Assembly: GCA_905233695.1 (NCBI GenBank)
Contig: CAJODN010000003.1
Coordinates: forward strand, 1,542-65,541
From: an uncultured Lachnospiraceae bacterium
Lineage (GTDB): Bacteria; Bacillota; Clostridia; Lachnospirales; Lachnospiraceae
DNA: 64,000 nucleotides
Direction: 5' to 3'
This document shows positions 47,821 through 61,113 of the stretch, piece by piece. The stretch's first letter is position 1; every line of letters starts with the position of its first letter. A model generated the notes under the pieces. The model made no database searches and was not told the origin of the DNA. It saw only the letters and a list, made by a program, of their open reading frames with translations. The position numbers and the translations under genes are program-made.

Positions 47821-49536
47821 ATGGATAAATTCAAAAAATTAGCAAGTAAAATAGTCACAGACAAACGCTTCATAATAATTCTTATTATTCTTGTAGTGCT
47901 TGTTGTTGCGGGAATACTTATCTACAATAAGAGGTACTCTCCCAGCAACGAAACAATGACTCTTAACGAGTATTATGAGGTTAAGGGCGATGAGATGGCG
48001 GTGATTATTGACGGTGACCTTCTCTCTAATATTGACGGCGCTCCCGACGGAATCGTCAGGAATAATACTCCTTATGTAAAATGTAAGACAATAAATGACG
48101 CAATTAAAGATGTCTACGCTTATGACAACTCCGAGCATAAGGTGAGCTTCACCACTACGGAAGGAACGTACAGAGGTACAGCCGGCGCCACCGGATACAC
48201 TTTCAAAGGTCAGAACGTTGCCACTGACTATGTGCCGCTTATAGAAGCAAACGGCACGGGATACATAGCTCTCGGATTCGTTAAGGATACAACGGGAACG
48301 GAATATACGTTTAACCAGGATCCCGCAAGGGCGGCAATATACACTCCCGGAGCGGAGAGAACGAAGGCCGAAATCGATGAAGATATCGAGATGAGACGCT
48401 TCGGCGGTAACAGAAGTAAGATTCTTGCTACGGCGAAGAAGGGTGATAAGATTACGGTTGTCGAGAATTACGGAAGCTGGAGTCAGGTTCTTACAGAGGA
48501 CGGAATCCTCGGCTGCGTTCCCAACAGTGCCATAGATGACAAGGATACTGTTAAGAATAAGACGGGCGCGGCACAAGACAGCCTGAAGCACAACCTTATG
48601 AGCGAGCCCATAAGACTTGGCTGGCACCAGGCATTTTCAAGTGCGGCAAACGGCGAGGTTGAGTCAGTCTTAAGCACCGCAGGAGGCATGAATGTTATAA
48701 GTCCGACCTGGCTTCAGATTAAGGACAACAAGGGCTCACTTAATAACCTGTCTAATGACAATTATGTTAACCTCTGCCATGGCAAAGGTATCAAGGTGTG
48801 GGTGCTCGTAAGCAATATTGAACGTGACGTTGATGAAAATCAGTTATTCAACGTAACATCAACGAGAGATGCACTTGTTAACAATATAGTAAGCGCCGTT
48901 ACGGCCGTTGGTGCCGATGGTGTTAACGTTGATATAGAGTCGGTAGGCGATAACAACGTCGATGGCTATACGGAGTTTATTAAGACACTTGCTTTGAAAT
49001 GTAAAGAGAATAACCTGGTTCTTTCGGTAGACAATTATAATATCAGTTCCGCTGACTACAATGTTGATGTTCAAGCCAGGTTCACGGATTATGTTGTGCT
49101 CTTCGGATACGACGAGACATGGACCGGAGCCGGTAAAGCGGGATCTAACAACTCAATTAATTGGGTTAAGAAGGGCGTGGAAGGAATGCTCGCCGAAGGC
49201 GTAGATAAGTCTCAGCTAATCCTTGCGATTCCATTCTATACAAGGCTTTGGATTCAATCGGGTGACACTGTAACAAGTGAAACCGTTACGCTTAAGGATA
49301 CCCCGGCGCTTTTAGAGCAGAATAACGCTACGGCAAATTGGCTTAAGGAGAACAAGGAGAATTACGCCGAGTGGTCGAACGGCGACAAGAAATACAGTAT
49401 CTGGATTGTGGACAATAAATCCCTTCAGGAGCGTGTGAACTACGTAATGGAGAAGAAGCTCGCAGGTATAGCGGCTTGGAAGCTGGGTAACGAGACGGCT
49501 GATACATGGAAGATGATCTCAGACACAGTGCGATAG
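47821..49536 (+). CDS. Membrane-anchored GH18-family protein with SH3-like region
   Basis: N-terminal TM; DGVNVDIE catalytic motif; start at ATG 47821 (MDKFKK). Confidence 0.88.
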   Translation: MDKFKKLASKIVTDKRFIIILIILVVLVVAGILIYNKRYSPSNETMTLNEYYEVKGDEMAVIIDGDLLSNIDGAPDGIVRNNTPYVKCKTINDAIKDVYAYDNSEHKVSFTTTEGTYRGTAGATGYTFKGQNVATDYVPLIEANGTGYIALGFVKDTTGTEYTFNQDPARAAIYTPGAERTKAEIDEDIEMRRFGGNRSKILATAKKGDKITVVENYGSWSQVLTEDGILGCVPNSAIDDKDTVKNKTGAAQDSLKHNLMSEPIRLGWHQAFSSAANGEVESVLSTAGGMNVISPTWLQIKDNKGSLNNLSNDNYVNLCHGKGIKVWVLVSNIERDVDENQLFNVTSTRDALVNNIVSAVTAVGADGVNVDIESVGDNNVDGYTEFIKTLALKCKENNLVLSVDNYNISSADYNVDVQARFTDYVVLFGYDETWTGAGKAGSNNSINWVKKGVEGMLAEGVDKSQLILAIPFYTRLWIQSGDTVTSETVTLKDTPALLEQNNATANWLKENKENYAEWSNGDKKYSIWIVDNKSLQERVNYVMEKKLAGIAAWKLGNETADTWKMISDTVR

Positions 49537-49625
49537 ATTCAGCCCCGCTTCTGCCTAAATTCCTTCTTCCTCAATCGACGATGTCCCGCAGTCGAGGAAA
49601 CTAAACCACACATTTTAGTTTTCCG

Positions 49626-49653
49626 TTGATTGAAATACGAAAAATGGTATAAT
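49626..49653 (+). promoter_or_regulatory. Promoter of the Sua5 fusion gene
   Basis: TTGATT-16 nt-TATAAT, 6 nt before ATG 49660. Confidence 0.7.
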
Positions 49654-49659
49654 ACCTCT

Positions 49660-51168
49660 ATGGATACATGTATACTTAAAGTTGATTGGTCTGACGTAGG
49701 TCAACAGGCCTTAGAGAAGGCGGCTAAGATAATTAAAGACGGCGGACTTGTGGCATTTCCCACGGAAACTGTATACGGACTGGGAGGCGATGCCAAGAAC
49801 TCCCGGTCAGCGAAGAGAATCTACAGAGCCAAAGGAAGACCCAGCGACAATCCCCTTATTGTACATATAGCCACCATAAGCCAGCTCGATGAGGTGGCTG
49901 AGGATATACCGGAATATGCGGAAGACCTGGCGGAAGCGTTCTGGCCGGGACCGCTGACACTGATACTTAATAAGAACAGATCCGTACCAAGACATACGAC
50001 CGGAGGACTTAGTACGGTTGCGGTTAGGATGCCGGATAATGAGATAGCAAGAGAGCTTATAATTAAGAGCGAATGTTTAATTGCCGCACCTTCGGCAAAT
50101 GCATCAGGGCGCCCAAGCCCCACCACGGCAGAGCATGTGAAGGCGGATCTTAATGGCAGAATAGATGCAATAATTGATGCGGGCCCCTGCGAAGTGGGAG
50201 TGGAATCGACGATTCTTGATCTTACGACCGATGTTCCCACAATACTTCGCCCCGGAATGATTACCAAGGAGATGATCGAGCAGGTACTCGGAAGGGTTAT
50301 TATAGACGCATCTAAGTCAGAGGAAGAGTCGGACGACAAGCCCAAGGCACCGGGCATGAAATACAAGCATTACGCACCCAAGGCGAGTCTTACCATCGTT
50401 GAAGGAAGGCCGGCAAGGGTTGCATCATATATTAATTCACAGATAAGAGAGGGTAATTTACTCGGTCTTACAACGGGAATTATAGCAAGCGAGGAGAACC
50501 GGAAGAGATACGGGGGCGACTTCGTTAAGACAATCGGTTCCTTAGAGGACGAGAAGGAGATAGCGCATAATCTCTACAGTACGCTTAGGGAATTCGATGA
50601 TCTTAAGGTAGACAGGATTTACTCGGAGAGCTTTGATAATCTTGAAAATGCGGATGCAATAATGAATAGACTGGAAAAAGCGGCAGGCCATAAGGTAATA
50701 AGTGCCGATAAGGTGTCTATTTCGAGAATTATCTTCGCGGGTAAGAACGGCTCGAACAGAAGCCCAATGGCAGCGAGCATTCTTAAGACCATGAAGATGG
50801 ATAAGAACTACGAGATTCTTTCTCGCGGGATTCTTGTTCAGTTCCCGGAGCCTTTGAACCCTAAGATTGAAGCGGTTCTTAAGAGTAACGGGATAGAAGT
50901 GGAGGATTATCACGCCGAGCAGCTTAAAAGCGAAGATATCACTCCCACAACTATAGTATTTACCATGGAAGAGTCTCACAGAGACAGAATTATAGAGACG
51001 ATAGACAGGGCGAACGAAGATAATACATTTGTATTAACGAAGTATGTTGGCAACGAACTTGAGATTCCCAATCCTTACGGCGGTTCGCTTCAGCTTTACG
51101 GACTTTGTTTTGAATCAATTAAAGAGACACTTAACAGTTTGGTTAACGTATTAGATCAGGAGGGCTAG
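49660..51168 (+). CDS. Threonylcarbamoyl-AMP synthase (Sua5/YwlC) fused to an LMW phosphatase-like domain
   Basis: GLVAFPTETVYGLGGDA, KGRPSDNPLIVHI, PGMKYKHYAPKA; C-terminal NRSPMAASIL...PNPYGGSLQLY. Confidence 0.93.
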   Translation: MDTCILKVDWSDVGQQALEKAAKIIKDGGLVAFPTETVYGLGGDAKNSRSAKRIYRAKGRPSDNPLIVHIATISQLDEVAEDIPEYAEDLAEAFWPGPLTLILNKNRSVPRHTTGGLSTVAVRMPDNEIARELIIKSECLIAAPSANASGRPSPTTAEHVKADLNGRIDAIIDAGPCEVGVESTILDLTTDVPTILRPGMITKEMIEQVLGRVIIDASKSEEESDDKPKAPGMKYKHYAPKASLTIVEGRPARVASYINSQIREGNLLGLTTGIIASEENRKRYGGDFVKTIGSLEDEKEIAHNLYSTLREFDDLKVDRIYSESFDNLENADAIMNRLEKAAGHKVISADKVSISRIIFAGKNGSNRSPMAASILKTMKMDKNYEILSRGILVQFPEPLNPKIEAVLKSNGIEVEDYHAEQLKSEDITPTTIVFTMEESHRDRIIETIDRANEDNTFVLTKYVGNELEIPNPYGGSLQLYGLCFESIKETLNSLVNVLDQEG

Positions 51169-51171
51169 GAC

Positions 51172-51657
51172 ATGAGCGACAAGAGGACAGATTATATAAG
51201 CTGGGACGAGTATTTTATGGGTGTTGCGAAAATGTCCGGAATGCGTTCAAAAGATCCCAACACACAGGTTGGTGCATGTATCGTAAGTCAGGATAATAAG
51301 ATTCTGTCTATGGGCTATAACGGATTCCCCATCGGATGTTCAGACGACGACTTCCCATGGTGCAGAGAAGGGGATCCTCTTGACAACAAGTATTTCTATA
51401 CGACTCATTCTGAGCTTAATGCCATTCTTAATTACAGGGGCGGAAGCTTAGAGGGAACGAAATTATATGTATCGCTTTTCCCGTGTAATGAGTGTGCCAA
51501 GGCCATAATCCAGGCCGGAATTAAGACCATTATATATGATTGTGATAAATACGCTTCAACACCTTCGGTCATTGCGTCGAAGAGAATGCTTACGGCTTCG
51601 GGTGTGGAGTTTCGAAAGTACGAGTCATCGGGAAGAGAGATTACCATGACTCTCTAG
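51172..51657 (+). CDS. dCMP deaminase-like cytidine/deoxycytidylate deaminase
   Basis: THSELNAILN and PCNECAKAI zinc motifs. Confidence 0.93.
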   Translation: MSDKRTDYISWDEYFMGVAKMSGMRSKDPNTQVGACIVSQDNKILSMGYNGFPIGCSDDDFPWCREGDPLDNKYFYTTHSELNAILNYRGGSLEGTKLYVSLFPCNECAKAIIQAGIKTIIYDCDKYASTPSVIASKRMLTASGVEFRKYESSGREITMTL

Positions 51658-51666
51658 GAGTAATAT

Positions 51667-51954
51667 TTGAAGAAGCAGAAGAAGAATAATGAAATCGGGG
51701 AAATGCTTGTGCTCTTAATGCAGGTCAGTATAAGCATGATAGTACCGATTGGTCTAATGGTTGCGCTGTCTGTATTCATTGTTAATAAGACAGGAATTAA
51801 GTGGATAAGCATTATCCTCTTCATAGTAGGTGCGGCGGCAGGCATGCGAAATGTGTATAAGCTTATCCAAAAGTACTTAAAGAAGAAAAAGGAACCATAC
51901 GAGATAGCGAAGGAAGAAAACAGTGAAGATGATGAAGAGAATCCTGACGATTAA
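51667..51954 (+). CDS. AtpZ/AtpI-like membrane protein
   Basis: Two TM segments at the head of the atp operon. Confidence 0.75.
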   Translation: MKKQKKNNEIGEMLVLLMQVSISMIVPIGLMVALSVFIVNKTGIKWISIILFIVGAAAGMRNVYKLIQKYLKKKKEPYEIAKEENSEDDEENPDD

Positions 51955-52348
51955 TCAGGCACTGCCTATGCTCCTTCTCGGAATAGTAGTGTGGGGAGTA
52001 CTTGTTCAGATTACGGGCATATGGTTTGTGGAGGATAAAGTAAGGTATTCCACGGGAACGTGGATTGGAACGGCGCTTGCTGTGTTCATGGCAATCAATA
52101 TGGCGCTTGTCATAGATTCGGCAATAATTAAAGGCTCGAAGGTCGGTATACTTCGACTTAAGTCAATATTTCGTTATTTAATAGTGGTAATTGTCTTTTT
52201 TGTTATGGTATACTTTGACTTAGGGAATTTTATACCCGCCTTTATTGCAGTTATGGGTCTAAAGGTAAGTGCGTATGCACAGCCTTATATTAATAAAATA
52301 TTCCATAGGGATATTAAAGAAAAAGAAGAGGAGGAGGTGAAGATGTGA
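51923..52348 (+). CDS. ATP synthase subunit I-like membrane protein
   Basis: Four TM segments directly upstream of atpB. Confidence 0.65.
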   Translation: MKMMKRILTINQALPMLLLGIVVWGVLVQITGIWFVEDKVRYSTGTWIGTALAVFMAINMALVIDSAIIKGSKVGILRLKSIFRYLIVVIVFFVMVYFDLGNFIPAFIAVMGLKVSAYAQPYINKIFHRDIKEKEEEEVKM

Positions 52349-53082
52349 ACGGACTTATTCTGGCGGATTCGTCAGCAGATAATATAGATTTTATGATACA
52401 TGGTCTTATATCATATGAGTTATTCGGACACACATTCTGGATAACAACAAGCCATGTATGTATCTTAATTGTTATGCTGGTTCTTATTGGCTTTGCTATT
52501 GTGGCCAACAGGAAGATGAAGCATGCCACAGAGGTTCCCACAGGATTACAAAATGTTGTTGAGCTCATGGTTGAGAAGCTCCAAGGAATGGTCGGAACTA
52601 CCATGGGTAAACATGCCCCGAGATTTTCCAATTACATTTTTACGATTTTTGCGTTTATTATTTTCAGTAATATTTCGGGGTTGTTCGGACTTAGACCACC
52701 GACAGCGGATTACGGAACAACATTACCACTTGCGTTAATAACATTCGTGCTTATATGGTTTAACACATTTAAGCATAACAGCTTGAAGGAAATATGGATT
52801 GATAAGTGTTCACCACTACCGCCTTGGCTTCCTATTTGGCTACCCATTAACCTTATAGGTGATATAGCGGTACCCATATCATTATCCCTTCGTTTGTTCG
52901 CAAATGTGTTATCGGGAACGGTAATGATGGCGCTGCTCTACGGCTTGCTAGCTAAGATAGCTTATGTATGGCCGGCAGCATTACACGGATACTTCGATCT
53001 GTTCTCAGGATCGATACAAGCATATGTATTCTGTATGCTTACAATGACATATATTAAGAATGCCATTGGAGATGATGAATAA
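52345..53082 (+). CDS. atpB: ATP synthase subunit a
   Basis: SLSLRLFANVLSGTVMMALLYGL, QAYVFCMLTMTYI. Confidence 0.97.
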   Translation: MNGLILADSSADNIDFMIHGLISYELFGHTFWITTSHVCILIVMLVLIGFAIVANRKMKHATEVPTGLQNVVELMVEKLQGMVGTTMGKHAPRFSNYIFTIFAFIIFSNISGLFGLRPPTADYGTTLPLALITFVLIWFNTFKHNSLKEIWIDKCSPLPPWLPIWLPINLIGDIAVPISLSLRLFANVLSGTVMMALLYGLLAKIAYVWPAALHGYFDLFSGSIQAYVFCMLTMTYIKNAIGDDE

Positions 53083-53103
53083 TATTATATTTAGGAGGAT
53101 TAG

Positions 53104-53364
<261 letters not shown>

Positions 53365-53402
53365 TCCTTTAAGTTGCGATAAAGAAAGGAGGAACATAGC
53401 GA

Positions 53403-53905
53403 ATGGAAAGGTTATTCGATCTTGACCCCCAGCTGATACACGATACTATCTTACTTGCAATATCAGTACTGGTATTATTCGCTATCTTGTCTTATCTGTT
53501 ATGGAATCCGGCTAAGAAGCTTTTACAGGATCGTAAGGATAAGATTGCAAATGATATAGCTTCGGCGACGAGCGATAAGGAAGAAGCCGCTAAGCTAAAG
53601 GCCGAATATGAGGCTAAGCTTAAGGATGTCGATAAAGAAGCAGACGCAATTCTCGCGGAAGCAAGACAGAAGGCTCTTAAGAATGAGACGAAGATAGTTA
53701 ACGAAGCGAAGGAAGAAGCGCAGAGAATTATTAAGAGAGCCGAGGAAGAAGCGGTTCTCGAGAAGAAGCGTGTAGCTGACGAGGTTAAGCAGGAGATGGT
53801 AACAATCGCTGCCCTTATGGCGAAGAAGGTTGTTACTGCTAATATTGATACGTCGGTACAGGATTCCCTGGTTGACGAGACATTAAGAGAGATGGGTGAT
53901 TCTAC

Positions 53906-53918
<13 letters not shown>
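53403..53918 (+). CDS. atpF: ATP synthase subunit b
   Basis: N-terminal TM, WNPAKKLLQDRKDKI, long helix. Confidence 0.96.
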
Positions 53919-55977
<2,059 letters not shown>

Positions 55978-56002
55978 GTTAAGTGAAAGGTGGTAATGTA
56001 TT

Positions 56003-56875
56003 ATGGCCTCTATGAGAGACATAAAACGAAGAAGACAGAGTGTAACAAGCACTCAGAAGATCACTAAAGCCATGAAGCTTGTATCTACTGTTAAGTTGCA
56101 GAAGGCTAAGCAGAGAGCTGAGAATACCGATCCTTATTTTAACTATATGTATAATACGGTATGTTCAATGCTTGAAAAGGCAGGAAATATCAATCATCCG
56201 TATCTTAAGGCGGGTGAAACTGAGAAGAAGGCAGTAATTGTCATTTCTTCTAACAGAGGACTTGCCGGAGGATATAACAGTAACGTAGTTAAAGTAGTTA
56301 CCGGAAGTGAGCTTAAGCCGGAAGACGTTAAGCTCTATACAATCGGTAAGAAGGCACATGATTTACTGGAGCACAAGGGTTACGAAGTGGTGTCGGAACA
56401 TGATGACGTGATGGAAGCGCCTACATATGATGATGCCATGGAGATATGCAATGAAGTGCTCGATGCTTATGCAAGCGGCGAAGTGGGCGAGATTTACCTT
56501 GTGTATACACATTTTAAAAACACCGTAAGTCACGACCCTAAGATGCTTAGGTTGCTTCCCGTAGATGTAACGGAGAATGAGAGAGAAGGCGACGCAGAAG
56601 AGAGTAAGGATTCTAAGATGCTTATGAACTTCGAACCTGAGCCGGAAGAAGCACTTGATATGATCATTCCGAAATATATTACAAGTCTCGTATACGGCGG
56701 TCTTGTTGAGGCCGTTGCTTCCGAGAACGGAGCACGTATGCAGGCTATGGATTCTGCGACAAGCAATGCAGAGGATATTATCAGTGATCTGACACTTAAA
56801 TATAACAGAGCTCGTCAGGGATCGATTACTCAGGAACTTACAGAGATTATCGCAGGTGCTGAGGCTATATCGTAG
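56003..56875 (+). CDS. atpG: ATP synthase subunit gamma
   Basis: RDIKRRRQSVTSTQKITKAMKLVSTVKL; C-terminal YNRARQGSITQELTEIIAGAEA. Confidence 0.98.
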   Translation: MASMRDIKRRRQSVTSTQKITKAMKLVSTVKLQKAKQRAENTDPYFNYMYNTVCSMLEKAGNINHPYLKAGETEKKAVIVISSNRGLAGGYNSNVVKVVTGSELKPEDVKLYTIGKKAHDLLEHKGYEVVSEHDDVMEAPTYDDAMEICNEVLDAYASGEVGEIYLVYTHFKNTVSHDPKMLRLLPVDVTENEREGDAEESKDSKMLMNFEPEPEEALDMIIPKYITSLVYGGLVEAVASENGARMQAMDSATSNAEDIISDLTLKYNRARQGSITQELTEIIAGAEAIS

Positions 56876-56887
56876 ACGAACAAATAA

Positions 56888-58300
<1,413 letters not shown>

Positions 58301-58311
58301 GGAGTGAGACT

Positions 58312-58713
58312 ATGGCAGAGAATATGGTAGCTGTTGAAATCATTACGCCCGACAGAGTTTTCTACACAGGCGAGGCGAAAATGATTGAATTTAATACTAC
58401 TGAGGGTGAGATAGGTGTATATCCCAAGCATATTGCGCTTACGACGGTAATTGCCCCCGGAATCGTTACGATAACGACGGAGGATGACAGCGTTAAGGCG
58501 GCGGTGCATGCGGGATTTGCGGAGATTCTTCCCGATAAAGTAACCCTCCTTGCAGAGATTGCCGAGTGGCCTGACGAGATCGACGTTGAGAGAGCTCATG
58601 CGGCGGAAGAGAGAGCAAGAGACAGGCTCGCTAAGAAGGACGAGAACCTTGACGTTATGAGAGCCGAAATTGCTCTTAAGAAGGCGCTGGTTCGGCAGAA
58701 CATCAAGGTGTAA
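58312..58713 (+). CDS. atpC: ATP synthase subunit epsilon
   Basis: EIITPDRVFYTGEAKMIEFNTTEGEIGVYPKH. Confidence 0.97.
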   Translation: MAENMVAVEIITPDRVFYTGEAKMIEFNTTEGEIGVYPKHIALTTVIAPGIVTITTEDDSVKAAVHAGFAEILPDKVTLLAEIAEWPDEIDVERAHAAEERARDRLAKKDENLDVMRAEIALKKALVRQNIKV

Positions 58714-58737
58714 GCCCTCACATAATTAAGATTATTT

Positions 58738-58768
58738 CCCGATTAGGCATATGCTTAATCGGGTTTTT
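58738..58768 (+). terminator. Terminator of the atp operon
   Basis: CCCGATTAggcatatgctTAATCGGGTTTTTT. Confidence 0.88.
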
Positions 58769-58800
58769 TCTTGTAAATGTATAATTTTTATGGTTAAATA

Positions 58801-60750
58801 GTGCCTATGAGTACGCTTAAAAGTTCATCTAACAGAATACGCGGTGTAATATCCCTTCTCCTTGGGATTTTCTGCAGTGTTGGCATACAATTATCCATTG
58901 TTATGCAGGCCTCTTCGGAGAATACGGATGAGATAGATTTCGGTAACGAGATGATAGTGGCTGTTCGTACATTTTACCTTTCTATGCGAACATCCAAGGT
59001 TGCAATGGCTCTTCTTGCCATTTGTCTTGCTGTAATCATATATAAGGGCAGTCAAATTATTTTGGAGAAGTGGCAGGAAATAGCGCTTATTGCATTCTCG
59101 GTAGTCTTTTCCTTTATGCAGCTTTTGGCGCAGTCATTTAAGGAAGATGATAACCTGGACTTTATATTCGACAAGGGGATCAACGTAGTAAGATCCCTGG
59201 TTCACGGTGTTGCCCTGGCTATTGTATGCTACATGGTGCTTAAGATAATAACGTATCTGATAAGGCGATACTGCATCCAGAAGGAGCTCGCTACTTCAGA
59301 GAAGCCCACTTGGAAGAATTGGCTGCTTAAGATTGGTCTCTTCTTCGTGGCCTGGCTTCCTTATTTCATATTGTTCTACCCCGGTACGGCAAATGTTGAT
59401 ACCGTAGTTCAGATGATGCAAAGCTTCGAGATACCAAGCTACATTAATGACTTAACCACAATCCATCCGCCGGAGACTTATTATACGAATCATCATCCAT
59501 TTGCGACAACTATGCTGTTTGAGCTGTTTTTTAAAACAGGATTATATTTGTTTGGCGACATCAGAATCGGAGTTGCCATCTATGTTGTGCTACATATGTT
59601 GTTTCTTGCCACGGTATTTGCCGGTGCGTTGCAATATTTACAATACATTGGAATTACCAAGAAGAGGATATTATTCATTCAGCTTATTATAATGTTCCTA
59701 CCCATTTTCCCCATGTATTCCATATGTATGGTGAAGGATACGCTGTTCTCGGCATTTCTCCTTATACTTATGATTATGATGTACGAGGTGGCGAGAACCG
59801 AGGGCGAATGCTTCAGGAAATGGCAGTTCGATGTACTGCTTGCAGTGGATTCTGCTCTTATAATGCTTACGAAGAACTACGGGATGTATATACTTATAGT
59901 GGTTGCAATCGTTTATATGATAGCATACAGGAAATATATAATAAGGATTCTTATATCCTTCCTTCCCGTAATCCTTCTCTATCAATTCTTGTGGATCATG
60001 GTGCTTCTTCCGCTTTGGAACGTTGCGCCGGTGGGAAAGCAGGAGGCTTTAAGCGTTCCCTTCCAGCAGACAGCCAGATATGTGTCGGAATATGGCGAAG
60101 AAGTAACGGAAGAAGAAAAGGAAGCGATTAACGGAGTTCTTCCCTATGATAAGCTTAAGAAGCTATATGAGCCAATGCTCAGTGACTGGGTTAAAGAGAA
60201 GTTTAAACAAGAATCAACTACCGAAGACTTGACGAAGTACTTCAGTGCATGGTGGCAAATGTTCTTAAAGCACCCGGGCACATATATTGAATCTATACTT
60301 AATAATACCTACGAATATTGGGATATGGACAAGATCTCGGATCTCGAATACTATTCCTTCGAGCCATACTTGCAGAAGCATGATAAGAATAAGGAGTATA
60401 CGGAGCTTTATGTAACACATAATTACAACACCGGTGGCGAACGGTATGCCGTATATCAGCTGGTACTTATGCTGGAGAAAACGCCAATTGTGAATATATT
60501 TGCATCTCTTGGACTCTTACCGTGGCTGATATTATACATGATTTTATTTACATTTTTCCAGAAGAGGGGGAAATATGTACTGACGTATCTTGTTCCCGTA
60601 CTTATATATGCCATATGTATGGTGGGACCGGACAACGGCAATTCCAGGTATATCATGCCGGTAATATTCGCGACGCCGTACCTTATAGCCTTATTATTCA
60701 GGCCGGTCAGCGAAGCCGACAGAGAAGTAGTAGATAAATTAAAAGAATAG
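58801..60750 (+). CDS. Large polytopic membrane protein (DUF6020-like)
   Basis: Many TM helices; FYPGTANVDTVVQMMQSF, NHHPFATTMLFELFF, MVKDTLFSAFLL. Confidence 0.75.
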   Translation: MPMSTLKSSSNRIRGVISLLLGIFCSVGIQLSIVMQASSENTDEIDFGNEMIVAVRTFYLSMRTSKVAMALLAICLAVIIYKGSQIILEKWQEIALIAFSVVFSFMQLLAQSFKEDDNLDFIFDKGINVVRSLVHGVALAIVCYMVLKIITYLIRRYCIQKELATSEKPTWKNWLLKIGLFFVAWLPYFILFYPGTANVDTVVQMMQSFEIPSYINDLTTIHPPETYYTNHHPFATTMLFELFFKTGLYLFGDIRIGVAIYVVLHMLFLATVFAGALQYLQYIGITKKRILFIQLIIMFLPIFPMYSICMVKDTLFSAFLLILMIMMYEVARTEGECFRKWQFDVLLAVDSALIMLTKNYGMYILIVVAIVYMIAYRKYIIRILISFLPVILLYQFLWIMVLLPLWNVAPVGKQEALSVPFQQTARYVSEYGEEVTEEEKEAINGVLPYDKLKKLYEPMLSDWVKEKFKQESTTEDLTKYFSAWWQMFLKHPGTYIESILNNTYEYWDMDKISDLEYYSFEPYLQKHDKNKEYTELYVTHNYNTGGERYAVYQLVLMLEKTPIVNIFASLGLLPWLILYMILFTFFQKRGKYVLTYLVPVLIYAICMVGPDNGNSRYIMPVIFATPYLIALLFRPVSEADREVVDKLKE

Positions 60751-60868
60751 TGCAAAAAATCGCTGTTATATCATATGAAAATCGGCATTTCGAATAGTTA
60801 CAAAAGAATTATTAATCTGTTATAATACACAAGAATAAATGAGTTAATATTGAAAACGGGGTGTAAAA

Positions 60869-61093
60869 ATGGCTTTGGATTTTGATATGGAGAAGGAAAG
60901 GGAGTTAGACGATCTTCACTTGCAGCTACGTAAGCTAGAGCAGGAGAAGGAACAACTCCAAAAGAAGATAGAGCATATTGATCAGCAGGAAGCTCGAATC
61001 AAGACAAGGATTAACGAGATGAATGACGATGATTATGTGTCTCGTAAATTGCAACTTCTCTACGATCAGAAGCACGAGAAGAAAAGTAGATAA
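60869..61093 (+). CDS. Small coiled-coil protein
   Basis: 74 aa, heptad-like Lys/Glu/Leu sequence; upstream GGGGTG. Confidence 0.7.
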   Translation: MALDFDMEKERELDDLHLQLRKLEQEKEQLQKKIEHIDQQEARIKTRINEMNDDDYVSRKLQLLYDQKHEKKSR

Positions 61094-61113
61094 GATTATC
61101 GGAGCATTTTTCT

